64,000 nt of DNA from Aldehydirespirator sp965203635. Its GTDB lineage: Bacteria; Actinomycetota; Acidimicrobiia; Acidimicrobiales; Aldehydirespiratoraceae. Shown piece after piece: positions 7,598-16,396 of this stretch. Where the stretch lies: contig OZ241903.1 of NCBI GenBank assembly GCA_965203635.1, positions 2,170,001 through 2,234,000 of the forward strand, given 5' to 3'. The translations under genes and the position numbers were made by a program. The notes under the pieces are model-generated. The model did not search any database and had not been told where the DNA came from. It saw nothing but the letters and a program-made list of their open reading frames with translations. Numbering within the stretch: position 1 is the first letter of the stretch; every line of letters begins with the position of its first letter.

Positions 7598-9007
7598 GTG
7601 AGCGACGCAGCACACGACGTGATCGTCATCGGCGGCGGGCCGGGCGGCTATGCCGCGGCCCTGTACGGCGCCAGCGCGGGCCTCGACGTCGCGGTGGTCG
7701 AGAAGAGCAAGGTGGGCGGCACCTGCCTGCACGTCGGCTGCATCCCGGCCAAGGAGCTCCTGGAGGCGGCCTCGGTGTACCGCACGGTGGCGAGGGCGGC
7801 CGAGTTCGGGGTGGGCGCCGGCGAGCCCAGCCTCGACTGGTCGGCTGTGCTGGACCGCAAGCAGCAGGTCATTGACAAGATGATGGCCGGGCTGTCGTCG
7901 GTGCTGGGACAGCGCAAGGTGACGATCTATGGGGGCGTCGGCTCCTTCGGCCCGTCCGGCACGGTCCTCGCGACCGGGGCCGACGGCTCCGAGCACACGC
8001 TGTCCGGAGGCTCGATCATCCTGGCCTCGGGGTCGACTCCCCGGACCATCGGCGGCTTCGAGGTCGACGGTGAGCTGGTGGTGACTTCCGACGAGCTGTT
8101 CTCGATCGACAGGCTGCCGGCGGAGGCCGCGGTCATCGGCGGCGGCGCCATCGGCTGCGAATTCGCGTCGATGATGGGCGACCTGGGAACCAAGGTCACC
8201 GTTCTGGAGGCCCTTCCCAACATCCTGACCGGCTGCGACGTCGAGGTGGCCAAGGTAGTGAGGCGGTCGTTCCGCAAGCGGGGGATCGAGGTGCACACCG
8301 GCGTGATGGTCCACGGCCACGAACCCCGCCCGGACCGCTCCGGCACGGTGGTCTCCTTCGGCGAGGGCAAGCAGGTCGACGTGGAGATGGTCGTGGTGGC
8401 GGTGGGCCGACGGCCCCGCACGGAGAACCTGGGACTCGACGCAGCCGGAGTGGAGCTGGACGACCGCGGCTTCGTGGCGGTCGACGGCCGCTGCCGCACG
8501 ACCGCCGAGGGCGTGTGGGCCGTGGGCGACGTGGTCGACAGCCCGCAGCTGGCCCACACCGCCTTCGCCGAGGGCATGCTCGCCATCTGCGACATCCTGG
8601 GCGAAGACCCCGACCCTCTCGACTACCACGGCACGCCCTGGTGCATCTACTGCCACCCCGAGGTGGCCTTCGCCGGGCACACCGAGCAGAGCGCGATCGA
8701 CGCCGGATTCGACGTGGTGACCTCGATGCACCGCTACATGGCCAACGGCCGGGCCCAGATCCTGGGCGAGACCGAGGGCCTGGTGAAGGTGGTCGCCCAG
8801 AAGCAGGCCGACGGCACCGGCGGCCGCATCCTCGGGGTTCACATGGCCGGGCCATGGGTGACCGAGCAGTTGGGCCAGGCCTACTTCGCGGTGAACTGGG
8901 AGGCGACGGTCGACGATGTCGCCCGTCTGATACAACCCCATCCGACCATGAGCGAGCTGTTCGGCGAGACGACCCTGTCGCTGACGGGCCGCTCGCTCCA
9001 CGGGTAA
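7598..9007 (+). CDS. lpdA: dihydrolipoyl dehydrogenase (E3)
   Basis: The product has 469 residues with GTG at 7598 and GGGAGG 5 nt upstream. This flavoprotein reoxidises dihydrolipoamide on E2, passing electrons to NAD. The FAD motif is VIGGGPGGYAAALYGASAG, the redox disulfide GGTCLHVGCIPAK, the second Rossmann motif AVIGGGAIGCEFAS, the FAD-ribose motif VWAVGDVVDSPQLAH, and the C-terminal His-Glu is in IQPHPTMSELFGE. It is the first gene of an lpdA - E2 - lipB-lipA cluster, with only 9 bp before E2. Confidence 0.96.
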   Translation: MSDAAHDVIVIGGGPGGYAAALYGASAGLDVAVVEKSKVGGTCLHVGCIPAKELLEAASVYRTVARAAEFGVGAGEPSLDWSAVLDRKQQVIDKMMAGLSSVLGQRKVTIYGGVGSFGPSGTVLATGADGSEHTLSGGSIILASGSTPRTIGGFEVDGELVVTSDELFSIDRLPAEAAVIGGGAIGCEFASMMGDLGTKVTVLEALPNILTGCDVEVAKVVRRSFRKRGIEVHTGVMVHGHEPRPDRSGTVVSFGEGKQVDVEMVVVAVGRRPRTENLGLDAAGVELDDRGFVAVDGRCRTTAEGVWAVGDVVDSPQLAHTAFAEGMLAICDILGEDPDPLDYHGTPWCIYCHPEVAFAGHTEQSAIDAGFDVVTSMHRYMANGRAQILGETEGLVKVVAQKQADGTGGRILGVHMAGPWVTEQLGQAYFAVNWEATVDDVARLIQPHPTMSELFGETTLSLTGRSLHG

Positions 9008-9016
9008 GGACTGCTG

Positions 9017-10546
9017 ATGGCCGATGTCATGATGCCGCAGTTGGGAGAGACCGTCACCGATGGGACCATCACCCGATGGTTCAAGCAGGTAGGTGATGAG
9101 GTCGCCCTCGACGAGGCGCTCTTCGAGGTCTCCACCGACAAGGTCGACACCGAGGTGCCGTCCCCGGTGGCGGGGGTGCTCGCGGAGATCCTCGCCAATG
9201 AGGGCGACCTTGTGGAGGTCGGGCAGGTCCTGGCCCGCGTCGGCGAGGCAACAGACGCCCCGCCCGCCGAGCCGCCTGCGGCTGAGCCCGTTCAGGAAGT
9301 GGTGGAGCCGCCTGCGGCTGAGCCGGTGCAGGAAGTGGTGGAATCGCCTGCAGCTGAGCCGGTGCAGGAAGTGGCCGAGCCGCCGGCCGCCCCCGAACCG
9401 CTGTCCGAAGCGGCTGAGACGCCGTCCGAGCCCGAGGAGCCGAAAGCCGCTGGGACGTTCCGGGCGGCGGGGATCGTGCTGTCGCCGGTCGTGCGCCGCC
9501 TGATCAGCGAGAACAACCTCGATCCCTCCACGCTGACCGGCACCGGCCTAGGCGGTCGCATCACCCGCGCCGACGTCGAGCAGGCCATAAGGGCCCGCGC
9601 CTCGAGCGAGGGCGGGGCAGCTGCCGAGGCGACCCCGACCGCATCGACGGCTCAAGCCGATGCCCCGGCGGAGCCCCAGCCCCGGCCGGACACCCCTGCC
9701 GAGCCGCAGCCCCAGCCCCGGCCGGACACCCCTGCCGAGCCGCAGCCCCAGCCCCGGCCGGACACCCCTGCCGAGCCGCAGCCCTCGCCCCGGCGCCGGC
9801 GATCGGCCGTGCCCGCAGTAGTGGTCAGCAGCGGCGACAGCGTGGTGCCCCTCAACAACATCCGGCGGCGCACCGCGGAGCACATGGTGATGTCCAAGCA
9901 GACGTCGCCTCACGTCCTCACCGCCATAGAGGTCGACTACGAGGGCGTGGAGAAGGTCCGCCGGGCCGCCAAGCAGGCGTGGAAGGCGGAGGAGGGCTTC
10001 AGCCTCACCTACCTGCCGTTCATCGCCAGGGCCGTGATCGACGCTCTGCGCGACTACCCGCATCTCAATGCCAGCTTCGGGGGGGACGAACTGGTGGTCC
10101 ACGCCGGCGTCAACCTGGCCGTCGCGGTCGACATCGACTTCCAGGGGCTGCTGGCTCCGGTGATCCACGGTGCCGAGGGCAAGCGCCTCCGCCAGATCGC
10201 CCGGGACATCGTGGATCTGGCCAACCGGGCCCGCAGCCGCAAGCTCGGACCCGACGACCTGGCCGGGGGCACGTTCACCCTCACCAACGCCGGCCAGTAC
10301 GGGACGATGATGCAGTTCCCGATCATCAACCAGCCCCAGGTGGCCATCTTGAGCACCGACGGCGTCTCCCGCAAGCCGGTGGTGGTGACCGACAACTACG
10401 GCAACGAGTCCATCGCCATCCACTCGATGGGCGTGCTCGCCATGGCCTGGGACCACCGAGCGTTCGACGGCGCCTACGCCGCCGCGTTCCTCCACCGGAC
10501 CAAGGAGATAATCGAGACCCGCGACTGGGAGGCTGAGATCCGCTGA
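9017..10546 (+). CDS. 2-oxoacid dehydrogenase E2, dihydrolipoamide acyltransferase
   Basis: The product has 509 residues. The lipoyl domain (1-77) carries the lipoylated Lys in FEVSTDKVDTEVPSP. A Pro/Ala/Glu linker is followed by the E1/E3-binding domain (LSPVVRRLISENNLDPSTL, GLGGRITRADVEQAI, about 155-192), a second Pro/Gln/Arg linker and the acyltransferase core with DHRAFDGAYAAAFLH near the C-terminus (HxxxDG catalytic motif). The core pairs with AceE or with another E1; pyruvate versus 2-oxoglutarate specificity cannot be settled from the sequence alone. Actinobacteria often use one shared E2. Confidence 0.93.
   Translation: MADVMMPQLGETVTDGTITRWFKQVGDEVALDEALFEVSTDKVDTEVPSPVAGVLAEILANEGDLVEVGQVLARVGEATDAPPAEPPAAEPVQEVVEPPAAEPVQEVVESPAAEPVQEVAEPPAAPEPLSEAAETPSEPEEPKAAGTFRAAGIVLSPVVRRLISENNLDPSTLTGTGLGGRITRADVEQAIRARASSEGGAAAEATPTASTAQADAPAEPQPRPDTPAEPQPQPRPDTPAEPQPQPRPDTPAEPQPSPRRRRSAVPAVVVSSGDSVVPLNNIRRRTAEHMVMSKQTSPHVLTAIEVDYEGVEKVRRAAKQAWKAEEGFSLTYLPFIARAVIDALRDYPHLNASFGGDELVVHAGVNLAVAVDIDFQGLLAPVIHGAEGKRLRQIARDIVDLANRARSRKLGPDDLAGGTFTLTNAGQYGTMMQFPIINQPQVAILSTDGVSRKPVVVTDNYGNESIAIHSMGVLAMAWDHRAFDGAYAAAFLHRTKEIIETRDWEAEIR
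9269..9376 (+). repeat. three 36-bp tandem repeats in E2 linker 1
   Basis: The unit encodes E(P/S)PAAEPVQEV(V/A), repeated three times. It is a coding minisatellite that sets the length of the flexible linker between the lipoyl and peripheral-subunit-binding domains. Confidence 0.85.
9665..9790 (+). repeat. 36-bp tandem repeats in E2 linker 2
   Basis: The unit encodes PAEPQPQPRPDT. There are two full copies flanked by a 30-bp copy and a partial copy. The units are nearly identical in DNA, so copy number probably varies between strains. Confidence 0.85.
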
Positions 10547-10557
10547 GCTCGTCGCTG

Positions 10558-12372
10558 GTGGCCGCTGACCGGCCCGTGCTGCGGATCCGCTGGCTCGGCC
10601 GTGTGGCCTACGACGATGCCCTGGCACTCCAGCGCCGCCTTCACGGCCACTCCGCCGACGACCACCTTCTCCTGCTGGAGCATCCCCATGTGGTGACCCT
10701 GGGCCGCCGGGGACGGCGCGAGCACCTGCTGGTCGACGTCGAAGCGCTGGGCGGCTCGGTGGTGGAGACCGACCGGGGCGGCGAGGTCACCTACCACGGG
10801 CCCGGGCAGCTGGTGGGCTACCCGATCCTCACCGTGCCCGGCCGGCGCGGCGGCGGGATGGCGGACACCGCCGCCTACGTGGGCGGCGTTGAGCAGCTCT
10901 TGATCGACGTCCTGGCCGACATGGGGCTGGAGGCGGGACGTCTCGAGCGTCACACCGGGGTGTGGGTCGACCCCGAGGGGCTGCGGCCCCGCAAGATCGC
11001 CGCCATCGGGGTGAGGCTGTCGCGGGCCCGCTCCATGCACGGCTTCGCGCTCAACGTCGACCCCGACCTGGAGTGGTTCGCCCGGATCGTGCCCTGCGGG
11101 ATCACCGGTCTGGGAGTGACATCGCTGGCGGCTGAGGGCATCGACGTGTCGATGCGGGACGTCGTGGACCTCGTGGCGCAGCGGGCTGTTGCGACATGGG
11201 GCCCGCACGGCCGCATCGACCGGGCCGATGTCGCCCACCGGGTGGCTCCTGCCGACATGGCCCGGTTCACGCGAGAGGCGGCCAACGGCTCGGCGGACGC
11301 CGGTGTCGCGCCGGACGGCGCTGCGGAGTCCGAAGCCGCGCCAGAAGGCGTCGCCGGGAGCACCGCGCCGGGAGATGTCGCCGGGAGTGTCGCGCCGGAC
11401 GGCGCTCCCGGGGGAGCCGCGGCCGAGGGAGTGTCGCTCCGCCTGCTGAGCCGGCTGGAGGCTGCCCGGCTGGACGGCGAGGGCCATGAGCCGGTGCCTC
11501 TGCGGTCGCGCAAGCCGGAGTGGATGCGAGTGCCCCTCAGCACCGGGCCGACGTTCCGTGAGGTCCGCTCAACGCTGCGCGGCCTCGACCTGGTGACGGT
11601 CTGCGAGGAGGCCGGCTGCCCCAACATCTCCGAATGCTGGAACGACGGTACCGCCACCTTCATGATCCTGGGCGAGCGCTGCACCCGCGCATGCGGCTTC
11701 TGCCTGGTTGACACCCGCCGCCCGGGGCCGGTGGACACCGCCGAGCCCGACCGGGTGGCCGAGGCCGCGGTCCGGATGGGCCTCGAGCACGTGGTGGTGA
11801 CCATGGTGGCCCGCGATGATCTGGCCGATGGGGGAGCGGCCGCGGTGGCCGCCACGGTGGCCGCAGTACGCCGTCGGCTGCCCCTCGCCCGGGTCGAGAC
11901 CCTGATAAGCGACCTCGGCGGCGATGCCGGCGCCCTCCAGACGGTGTTCGATGCCCGTCCCGACGTGCTCAACCACAACATCGAGACGGTGGCCCGGCTG
12001 CAGCGGGCGGTGCGACCGTCGGCTGGCTATGCCCGCAGCCTGGCGGTGCTGGCCAGGGCAAAGGCAGGGGGACTTACCACCAAGTCGTCGATCATTGCCG
12101 GCATGGGCGAGACCCACGACGAGGTGGTCCAGACCCTGGCCGACCTGCACCTAGCCGGAACCGACATCGTGACCGTCGGCCAGTACCTGCGGCCGAGCGC
12201 CCGCCACCTGCCCGTGGATCGCTGGTGGCCGCCGGAGGCATTCGAGCGGTGGAAGGAGATCGGCGAGTCGATGGGCATCGGCCATGTGGAGGCCTCGCCC
12301 CTGACCCGCTCCAGCTACCACGCCCGCCAGGCCGCCGACACCGCCGTCGAGGCGAGCGCGGCACGAACATAG
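10558..12372 (+). CDS. fused lipoyl(octanoyl) transferase - lipoyl synthase (LipB-LipA)
   Basis: A single 604-residue frame starts at GTG 10558. Residues 1-225 are LipB: TDRGGEVTYHGPGQLVGYP, RKIAAIGVRL with Lys146, and the acyl-accepting Cys180 in VPCGITGLG. An Ala/Gly/Pro/Glu-rich linker (about 240-295) follows. Residues about 310-604 are LipA: auxiliary cluster Cys349, 354 and 360 (CEEAGCPNISEC), radical-SAM cluster Cys375, 379 and 382 (CTRACGFC), and the RSSYHA motif near the C-terminus. The enzyme would move octanoyl from ACP to the lipoyl domain and then insert two sulfurs. The two are normally separate genes; here both steps lie in one polypeptide beside their E2 substrate. No stop or frameshift separates the halves. 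Confidence 0.95.
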   Translation: MAADRPVLRIRWLGRVAYDDALALQRRLHGHSADDHLLLLEHPHVVTLGRRGRREHLLVDVEALGGSVVETDRGGEVTYHGPGQLVGYPILTVPGRRGGGMADTAAYVGGVEQLLIDVLADMGLEAGRLERHTGVWVDPEGLRPRKIAAIGVRLSRARSMHGFALNVDPDLEWFARIVPCGITGLGVTSLAAEGIDVSMRDVVDLVAQRAVATWGPHGRIDRADVAHRVAPADMARFTREAANGSADAGVAPDGAAESEAAPEGVAGSTAPGDVAGSVAPDGAPGGAAAEGVSLRLLSRLEAARLDGEGHEPVPLRSRKPEWMRVPLSTGPTFREVRSTLRGLDLVTVCEEAGCPNISECWNDGTATFMILGERCTRACGFCLVDTRRPGPVDTAEPDRVAEAAVRMGLEHVVVTMVARDDLADGGAAAVAATVAAVRRRLPLARVETLISDLGGDAGALQTVFDARPDVLNHNIETVARLQRAVRPSAGYARSLAVLARAKAGGLTTKSSIIAGMGETHDEVVQTLADLHLAGTDIVTVGQYLRPSARHLPVDRWWPPEAFERWKEIGESMGIGHVEASPLTRSSYHARQAADTAVEASAART

Positions 12373-12375
12373 GCT
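12370..12375 (+). promoter_or_regulatory. -10 box TAGGCT, leaderless start
   Basis: TAGGCT ends 6 nt before the ATG of the M24 peptidase, so transcription would begin at or next to the start codon. It overlaps the end of the lipB-lipA gene. Confidence 0.5.
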
Positions 12376-12381
12376 GCGCCC

Positions 12382-13485
12382 ATGTTCACCGACCGGCTGG
12401 ACAGGGCCCGGGTGCTGATGGCCGAGCAGGGCGTGGACCTGCTGCTGCTGTCGGTGGGGGCCGACCTGCCGTACTTCTGCGGCTATGAGGCCATGCCGCT
12501 GGAGCGGCTCACCATGCTGGTCGTGCCCCGCGACGGAGCGGCCACTCTGGTCGTGCCCCGGATGGAGGCGCCGCGGGTGGTGGACCGTCCCGAAGTGTTC
12601 GGGATGAGGCCCTGGGACGAGACCGAGGACCCGGTGGCCATCGTGGCCGGCCTGGCCGGATCGGCGTCGGTGGCCGCGGTCGGGGACCACATGTGGTCCC
12701 GGTTCCTGGTGGAGTTGATGGCGGTCATGCCGGACGCGGCCTGGAGGCGGGGCTCGGATGTCACTGCTGCGATCCGCTCCGTGAAGACTGCCGATGAGAT
12801 CGAGCGCCTGCGAGCCGCAGGAGCCGCGGTGGACAGGATCGCGGGCCGGCTCCAGCGGGGCGAGATCGAGCTGGTGGGACGGACCGAGGCCGACGTCTCG
12901 GCCGAACTGGGCCGCCAGATCGTGGCCGAGGGACACGACCGGGTGAACTTCGCCATCGTGGCTGCCGGCGCCAACGCGGCCAGCCCCCACCACGAGCCCG
13001 GACCGAGAGTGATCGGCGCGGACGAGGTCGTGCTGTGCGACTTCGGCGGCACGATGGTGGGCGACGACGGCGTGGGGTACTGCTCCGACATCACCCGCTG
13101 CGTGTACACCGGCGAGCCGCCCCCCGAGTTCGACGAGCTCTACGACGTGCTGTTCGAGGCGCAGTCGGCGGGCGTTGGCGCAGTAGCGGTGGGTACCCCG
13201 GCCCAGGAGGTGGACCGGGCGGCGCGCTCCATCATCGCCGCCGCCGGGTACGGCGAGTACTTCGTGCACCGCACCGGCCACGGGATCGGAACCGAGGCCC
13301 ACGAGGACCCCTACATCGTGGAGGGCAACGATCGGCCGCTGGAGGCGGGCAACGCGTTCTCCGTGGAGCCGGGGATCTACGTGCCCGGCCGGTGGGGGGC
13401 CCGCCTGGAGGACATCGTGGCCGCGTCGCCGGCAGGCGCCGACCCCCTCAACCGGGCCGACCACCGCCTGGCCGTCGTCGCCTGA
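12382..13485 (+). CDS. M24 family Xaa-Pro aminopeptidase
   Basis: The product has 367 residues. The N-terminal creatinase-like domain (1-125) contains LPYFCGYEAMPLERL. The C-terminal pita-bread domain has the metal ligands in VVLCDFGGTM (Asp), GYCSDITRCVY (Asp), HRTGHGIGTEAHEDP (His and nearby) and FSVEPGIYVPG (Glu), with the last Glu in ARLEDIV. It is predicted to be a cytosolic dimetal peptidase removing residues before proline. The likely leaderless ATG at 12382 is preceded by TAGGCT. Confidence 0.9.
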   Translation: MFTDRLDRARVLMAEQGVDLLLLSVGADLPYFCGYEAMPLERLTMLVVPRDGAATLVVPRMEAPRVVDRPEVFGMRPWDETEDPVAIVAGLAGSASVAAVGDHMWSRFLVELMAVMPDAAWRRGSDVTAAIRSVKTADEIERLRAAGAAVDRIAGRLQRGEIELVGRTEADVSAELGRQIVAEGHDRVNFAIVAAGANAASPHHEPGPRVIGADEVVLCDFGGTMVGDDGVGYCSDITRCVYTGEPPPEFDELYDVLFEAQSAGVGAVAVGTPAQEVDRAARSIIAAAGYGEYFVHRTGHGIGTEAHEDPYIVEGNDRPLEAGNAFSVEPGIYVPGRWGARLEDIVAASPAGADPLNRADHRLAVVA

Positions 13486-13572
13486 GGCACGAGTCCGGCT
13501 CCCGATGATCGAGTCTGCTGCCGTGACGGCACTGGCCGCAGCCGCCTGAGCAGTCGGCTCGGGCAGCCTCCA

Positions 13573-14427
13573 ATGGTCGAGCTAGACGCCGCCACTCTGC
13601 TGGTGGGCTGGGCCGCGGGCGGGTGGCTCTTCCTATGGGTGACCACCCGCCGCCGCGAGGTCGGGCTCGGCTACGGCTGGCTGATGCGCGGGATCTTTCT
13701 CGCTCTGGCCGCAGGCTCGCTCGCGGTTGCGTTCGCCTCGGGGCCGACCTGGCCGCGAGACGCGGCGACGACGGCCTTCTGCGCCGCCGGCGTGGCCGCG
13801 GGAGCGGTCTCGGTGGCGCGCCGGTCGGCCGGGGTGGCTGGACAGCGCGCCGAGGTCGAGCGCCGGTCGGCCCGGGTGGCTGCTATGACCGGGATCGACC
13901 GGGCCGAGACTCGTTTCGATCCCGACGCGCCCGAGTTCCCGCCCGTGCTCGACCTGTACGCGGCCGTCGTGGGCTTGACCGCGACCATCTTCGGTGCGCT
14001 GGCCGCAGGCGGGCCGACCGGCCTGGCCCTGGCCCGGACTCTGGTGGGGGCCCTGTTCGTCGGCGCGGTCACCAGCGCCATGCTGCTCGGCCACTGGTAC
14101 CTGGTACAGCCCGGACTGGCCCGCGGGCCGCTGCTGGAGATGCTGCGGGCCGCGGCCGTGCTGTGGCTGCCCGAGACGCTGGTGATGCTGTGGCCCACCG
14201 GAATGGTGTCGGTGCTGAACGGGACCATCGACGACGGCTACAACGGCCTGCTCGGCTGGTTCTGGGTCGGCTGCACGGCCTTGACGGTCCTGCTGGTGGG
14301 GACGGCCAGGGCCGCGCTGCGCGAGCGCCAGTACTCGGCGGTGATGGCCGCCACCGGCCTGGTGTACCTGGCCATCGTCACCGCCTTCGGCCAGGACCTG
14401 GTGGCCCGCATCCTGCTCGCCCCCTGA
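13573..14427 (+). CDS. multi-pass membrane protein of unknown function
   Basis: The product has 284 residues. About eight hydrophobic segments are visible: near residues 6-23, 33-55, 62-81, 128-150, 153-178, 188-208, 225-245 and 255-280. Between segments 3 and 4 is a soluble loop rich in Arg and Ala. No catalytic motif was recognised and no family is assigned. The stop codon TGA is the first triplet of a dispersed repeat copy. Confidence 0.75.
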   Translation: MVELDAATLLVGWAAGGWLFLWVTTRRREVGLGYGWLMRGIFLALAAGSLAVAFASGPTWPRDAATTAFCAAGVAAGAVSVARRSAGVAGQRAEVERRSARVAAMTGIDRAETRFDPDAPEFPPVLDLYAAVVGLTATIFGALAAGGPTGLALARTLVGALFVGAVTSAMLLGHWYLVQPGLARGPLLEMLRAAAVLWLPETLVMLWPTGMVSVLNGTIDDGYNGLLGWFWVGCTALTVLLVGTARAALRERQYSAVMAATGLVYLAIVTAFGQDLVARILLAP

Positions 14428-14490
14428 GGCCGAGCTTGCGAGGCCGGGGCCCGAGCGGCCCGTGAGCGAAGCGAACAAGAGCGGGAAGTC
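14425..14490 (+). repeat. dispersed repeat family, copy 1
   Basis: Short form. It starts TGAGGCCGAGCTTGCGAGGC and continues CCGAGCGGCCCGTGAGCGAA, then GCGAACAAGAGCGGGAA. The first TGA ends the upstream membrane protein gene. GGCCG/CGGCC can form a small stem. Ku follows downstream. Confidence 0.85.
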
Positions 14491-14571
14491 ATAAGCTTGA
14501 TCAGGCGGTGCGGAGGCCTGCGTGCCGAGACCTGGCTTTGCCGGGCTCGTGCCGGAGCGAGGAGGCCGACA

Positions 14572-15447
14572 GTGCCGAGAGTGATCTGGAAGGGATCGAT
14601 CAGCTTCGGGCTGGTCACGATTCCCGTGCAGCTCTTCAGCGCGGTGAGCCGCAAGAACGTGCGCTTCAACCAGCTCGACGCCGAGACGGGGGCCCGGGTG
14701 CGCCACAAGAGGGTGTCGTCGGCCGACGGATCGGAACTGCCGCCCGAGCGGATCGTCAAGGGCTACGAGCTGCCTTCGGGCGACTATGTCACGGTCACCG
14801 ACCGCGAGCTGGAGGAGCTGGCCCCGGTCGCGGCCCGCACCATCGACATCGACGCCTTCATCGACCTCGCCGACATAGATCCCGTCTTCTACGACAGCGC
14901 CTACCACCTGGTTCCCGACGAGGCCGCGGCCAAGCCCTACAAGCTGCTGGCCGAGGCCATGGACGAGGCCGACAAGGTGGCGGTCTGCCACTTCGTGATG
15001 CGCTCGAAGCAGTATCTGGCCGCCGTCCGTCCCGTCGACGGGCGGCTGATGCTGTCGACCATGGTGTACGCCGACGAGCTGGTGGCACCGGACGAGATCG
15101 ACGGCCTCGACGGCCTCGGAGACATCGATGTCGACGAGCGGGAGACGGCCATGGCCCGCCAGCTCATCGCCGCCCTCGAGGCCGAATTCGAGCCCGACCG
15201 CTACACCGACTCCTACCGGGAGGCGGTGCTGGAGCTGATCGAGCGCAAGGCCTCGGGCGACACCACGGCCACGGTGGCCGCGGCGGCTCCGACCTCGGAC
15301 ACGGTCGTGGACCTGATGGCCGCGCTGGAGGCCTCGGTAGCGGCGGCCAAGGAGGCCCGCAAGCGTCACCCCACCGGCGGCAAGGCCGCCGCGGAGCCGG
15401 AGGCGAAGCCCGAGGAGCCGGCGAGGAAGATCCGCAAGTCGGCCTGA
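14572..15447 (+). CDS. ku: Ku DNA end-binding protein
   Basis: The product has 291 residues with GTG at 14572 and GAGGAGG 7 nt upstream; a longer in-frame extension to 14497 runs into a repeat and is rejected. It opens with VPRVIWKGSISFGLVTIPVQL, the standard bacterial Ku start. The ring core contains RFNQLDAETGARVRHKR, FYDSAYHLVPDEAAAKPY and MRSKQYLAAVRP. A Lys/Arg/Ala-rich tail probably contacts DNA or LigD. Homodimers bind double-strand breaks and recruit LigD for non-homologous end joining; the next gene encodes a LigD-type polymerase. Confidence 0.95.
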   Translation: MPRVIWKGSISFGLVTIPVQLFSAVSRKNVRFNQLDAETGARVRHKRVSSADGSELPPERIVKGYELPSGDYVTVTDRELEELAPVAARTIDIDAFIDLADIDPVFYDSAYHLVPDEAAAKPYKLLAEAMDEADKVAVCHFVMRSKQYLAAVRPVDGRLMLSTMVYADELVAPDEIDGLDGLGDIDVDERETAMARQLIAALEAEFEPDRYTDSYREAVLELIERKASGDTTATVAAAAPTSDTVVDLMAALEASVAAAKEARKRHPTGGKAAAEPEAKPEEPARKIRKSA

Positions 15448-15484
15448 GAGGTCGAGCGGGGCGGGTCGCAGTTCGGGCGGATCA

Positions 15485-16393
15485 GTGAGCGCACCCGAGC
15501 GCGTGCCCGTCACCATCGATGGGCGCCGGCTGTCGGTCAGCAACCTCGACAAGGTGCTGTACCCGCTGACCGGGTTCACCAAGGCGCAGGTGATCGACTA
15601 CTACGTTCGGGTCGCGCCGGTGATGCTGCCCCACGTCGGCGACCGGGGTGTGACCCTGCGGCGCTGGCCCGACGGCGTGACCGCCGAATCGTTCTTCGAG
15701 AAGCGCTGCCCGAAGCACCGGCCCGAGTGGGTTCCCACCTGCCGTGGTCCCGGCGACAGGGGAGGGCCGATCGAATACTGCCGGCTCGACTCGGTGGCCG
15801 CGCTGGCCTGGTCGGCCAACCTGGCCGCGCTGGAGATCCATGCCCCGATGGCCCGCTGCGGCGACCTCGACGTTCCCACCATGGTCGTGTTCGACCTCGA
15901 CCCGGGCAAGCCGGCCACGATCGTCGAGTGCTGCCAGGTGGCCCTTCATGTCCGCGACGTCCTGGAATCGGTCGGGCTGGCCGGATGGCCCAAGACGTCG
16001 GGCAGCAAGGGGATGCAGCTCTACGTGCCTCTCAACCGGCCCCACTCCCACGACCACGCGGCCGGCTTCGCCCTGGCCGTGGCCCAGCTGCTGGAGAAGC
16101 GCCTGCCGGAGCTGGTCGTGTCGGTGATGAAGCGGAGCCTGCGGCCCCGGAAGGTGTTCATCGACTGGAGCCAGAACGCCCGCTTCAAGACCACCATCGC
16201 CCCCTACTCGCTGAGGGGCCTGGATCGTCCCACCGTCTCCACGCCGATCACCTGGGACGAGGTGTCCGACGGCGCCGACGGGGAGCCGCTGACGTTCTCC
16301 GCCTCCGAAGCACTGGACCGGGTAGAGCAGTTCGGCGACCTGTTCGCCCCCACGCTCACGGTCGAACAGGACCTCCCGGCCCCCTCGTCCTAG
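15485..16393 (+). CDS. stand-alone LigD-type NHEJ polymerase/primase domain protein
   Basis: The product has 302 residues with GTG at 15485. It matches the archaeo-eukaryotic primase-like domain of LigD: LSVSNLDKVLYPLTGFTK, TLRRWPDGV, the SFFEKRCPKHRPEWVPT region, catalytic Asp137 and Asp139 in VVFDLDPG, TSGSKGMQLYVPL and VFIDWSQNARFKTTIAPYS. There is no ligase or phosphoesterase domain, so the ligase must be encoded elsewhere. It fills and extends ends during Ku-dependent repair. It is separated from ku by 37 bp, so the two form an NHEJ pair. Confidence 0.92.
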   Translation: MSAPERVPVTIDGRRLSVSNLDKVLYPLTGFTKAQVIDYYVRVAPVMLPHVGDRGVTLRRWPDGVTAESFFEKRCPKHRPEWVPTCRGPGDRGGPIEYCRLDSVAALAWSANLAALEIHAPMARCGDLDVPTMVVFDLDPGKPATIVECCQVALHVRDVLESVGLAGWPKTSGSKGMQLYVPLNRPHSHDHAAGFALAVAQLLEKRLPELVVSVMKRSLRPRKVFIDWSQNARFKTTIAPYSLRGLDRPTVSTPITWDEVSDGADGEPLTFSASEALDRVEQFGDLFAPTLTVEQDLPAPSS

Positions 16394-16396
16394 CCC

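Noticed and set aside
6887..9001. 704-codon minus-strand frame across the LapA, small peptide and lpdA genes
   Set aside because: Antisense to lpdA with its clear FAD and disulfide motifs; low-complexity translation only.
14497..14571. N-terminal extension of Ku
   Set aside because: The extension is not part of the conserved Ku start, and GTG 14572 has a strong SD (GAGGAGG).
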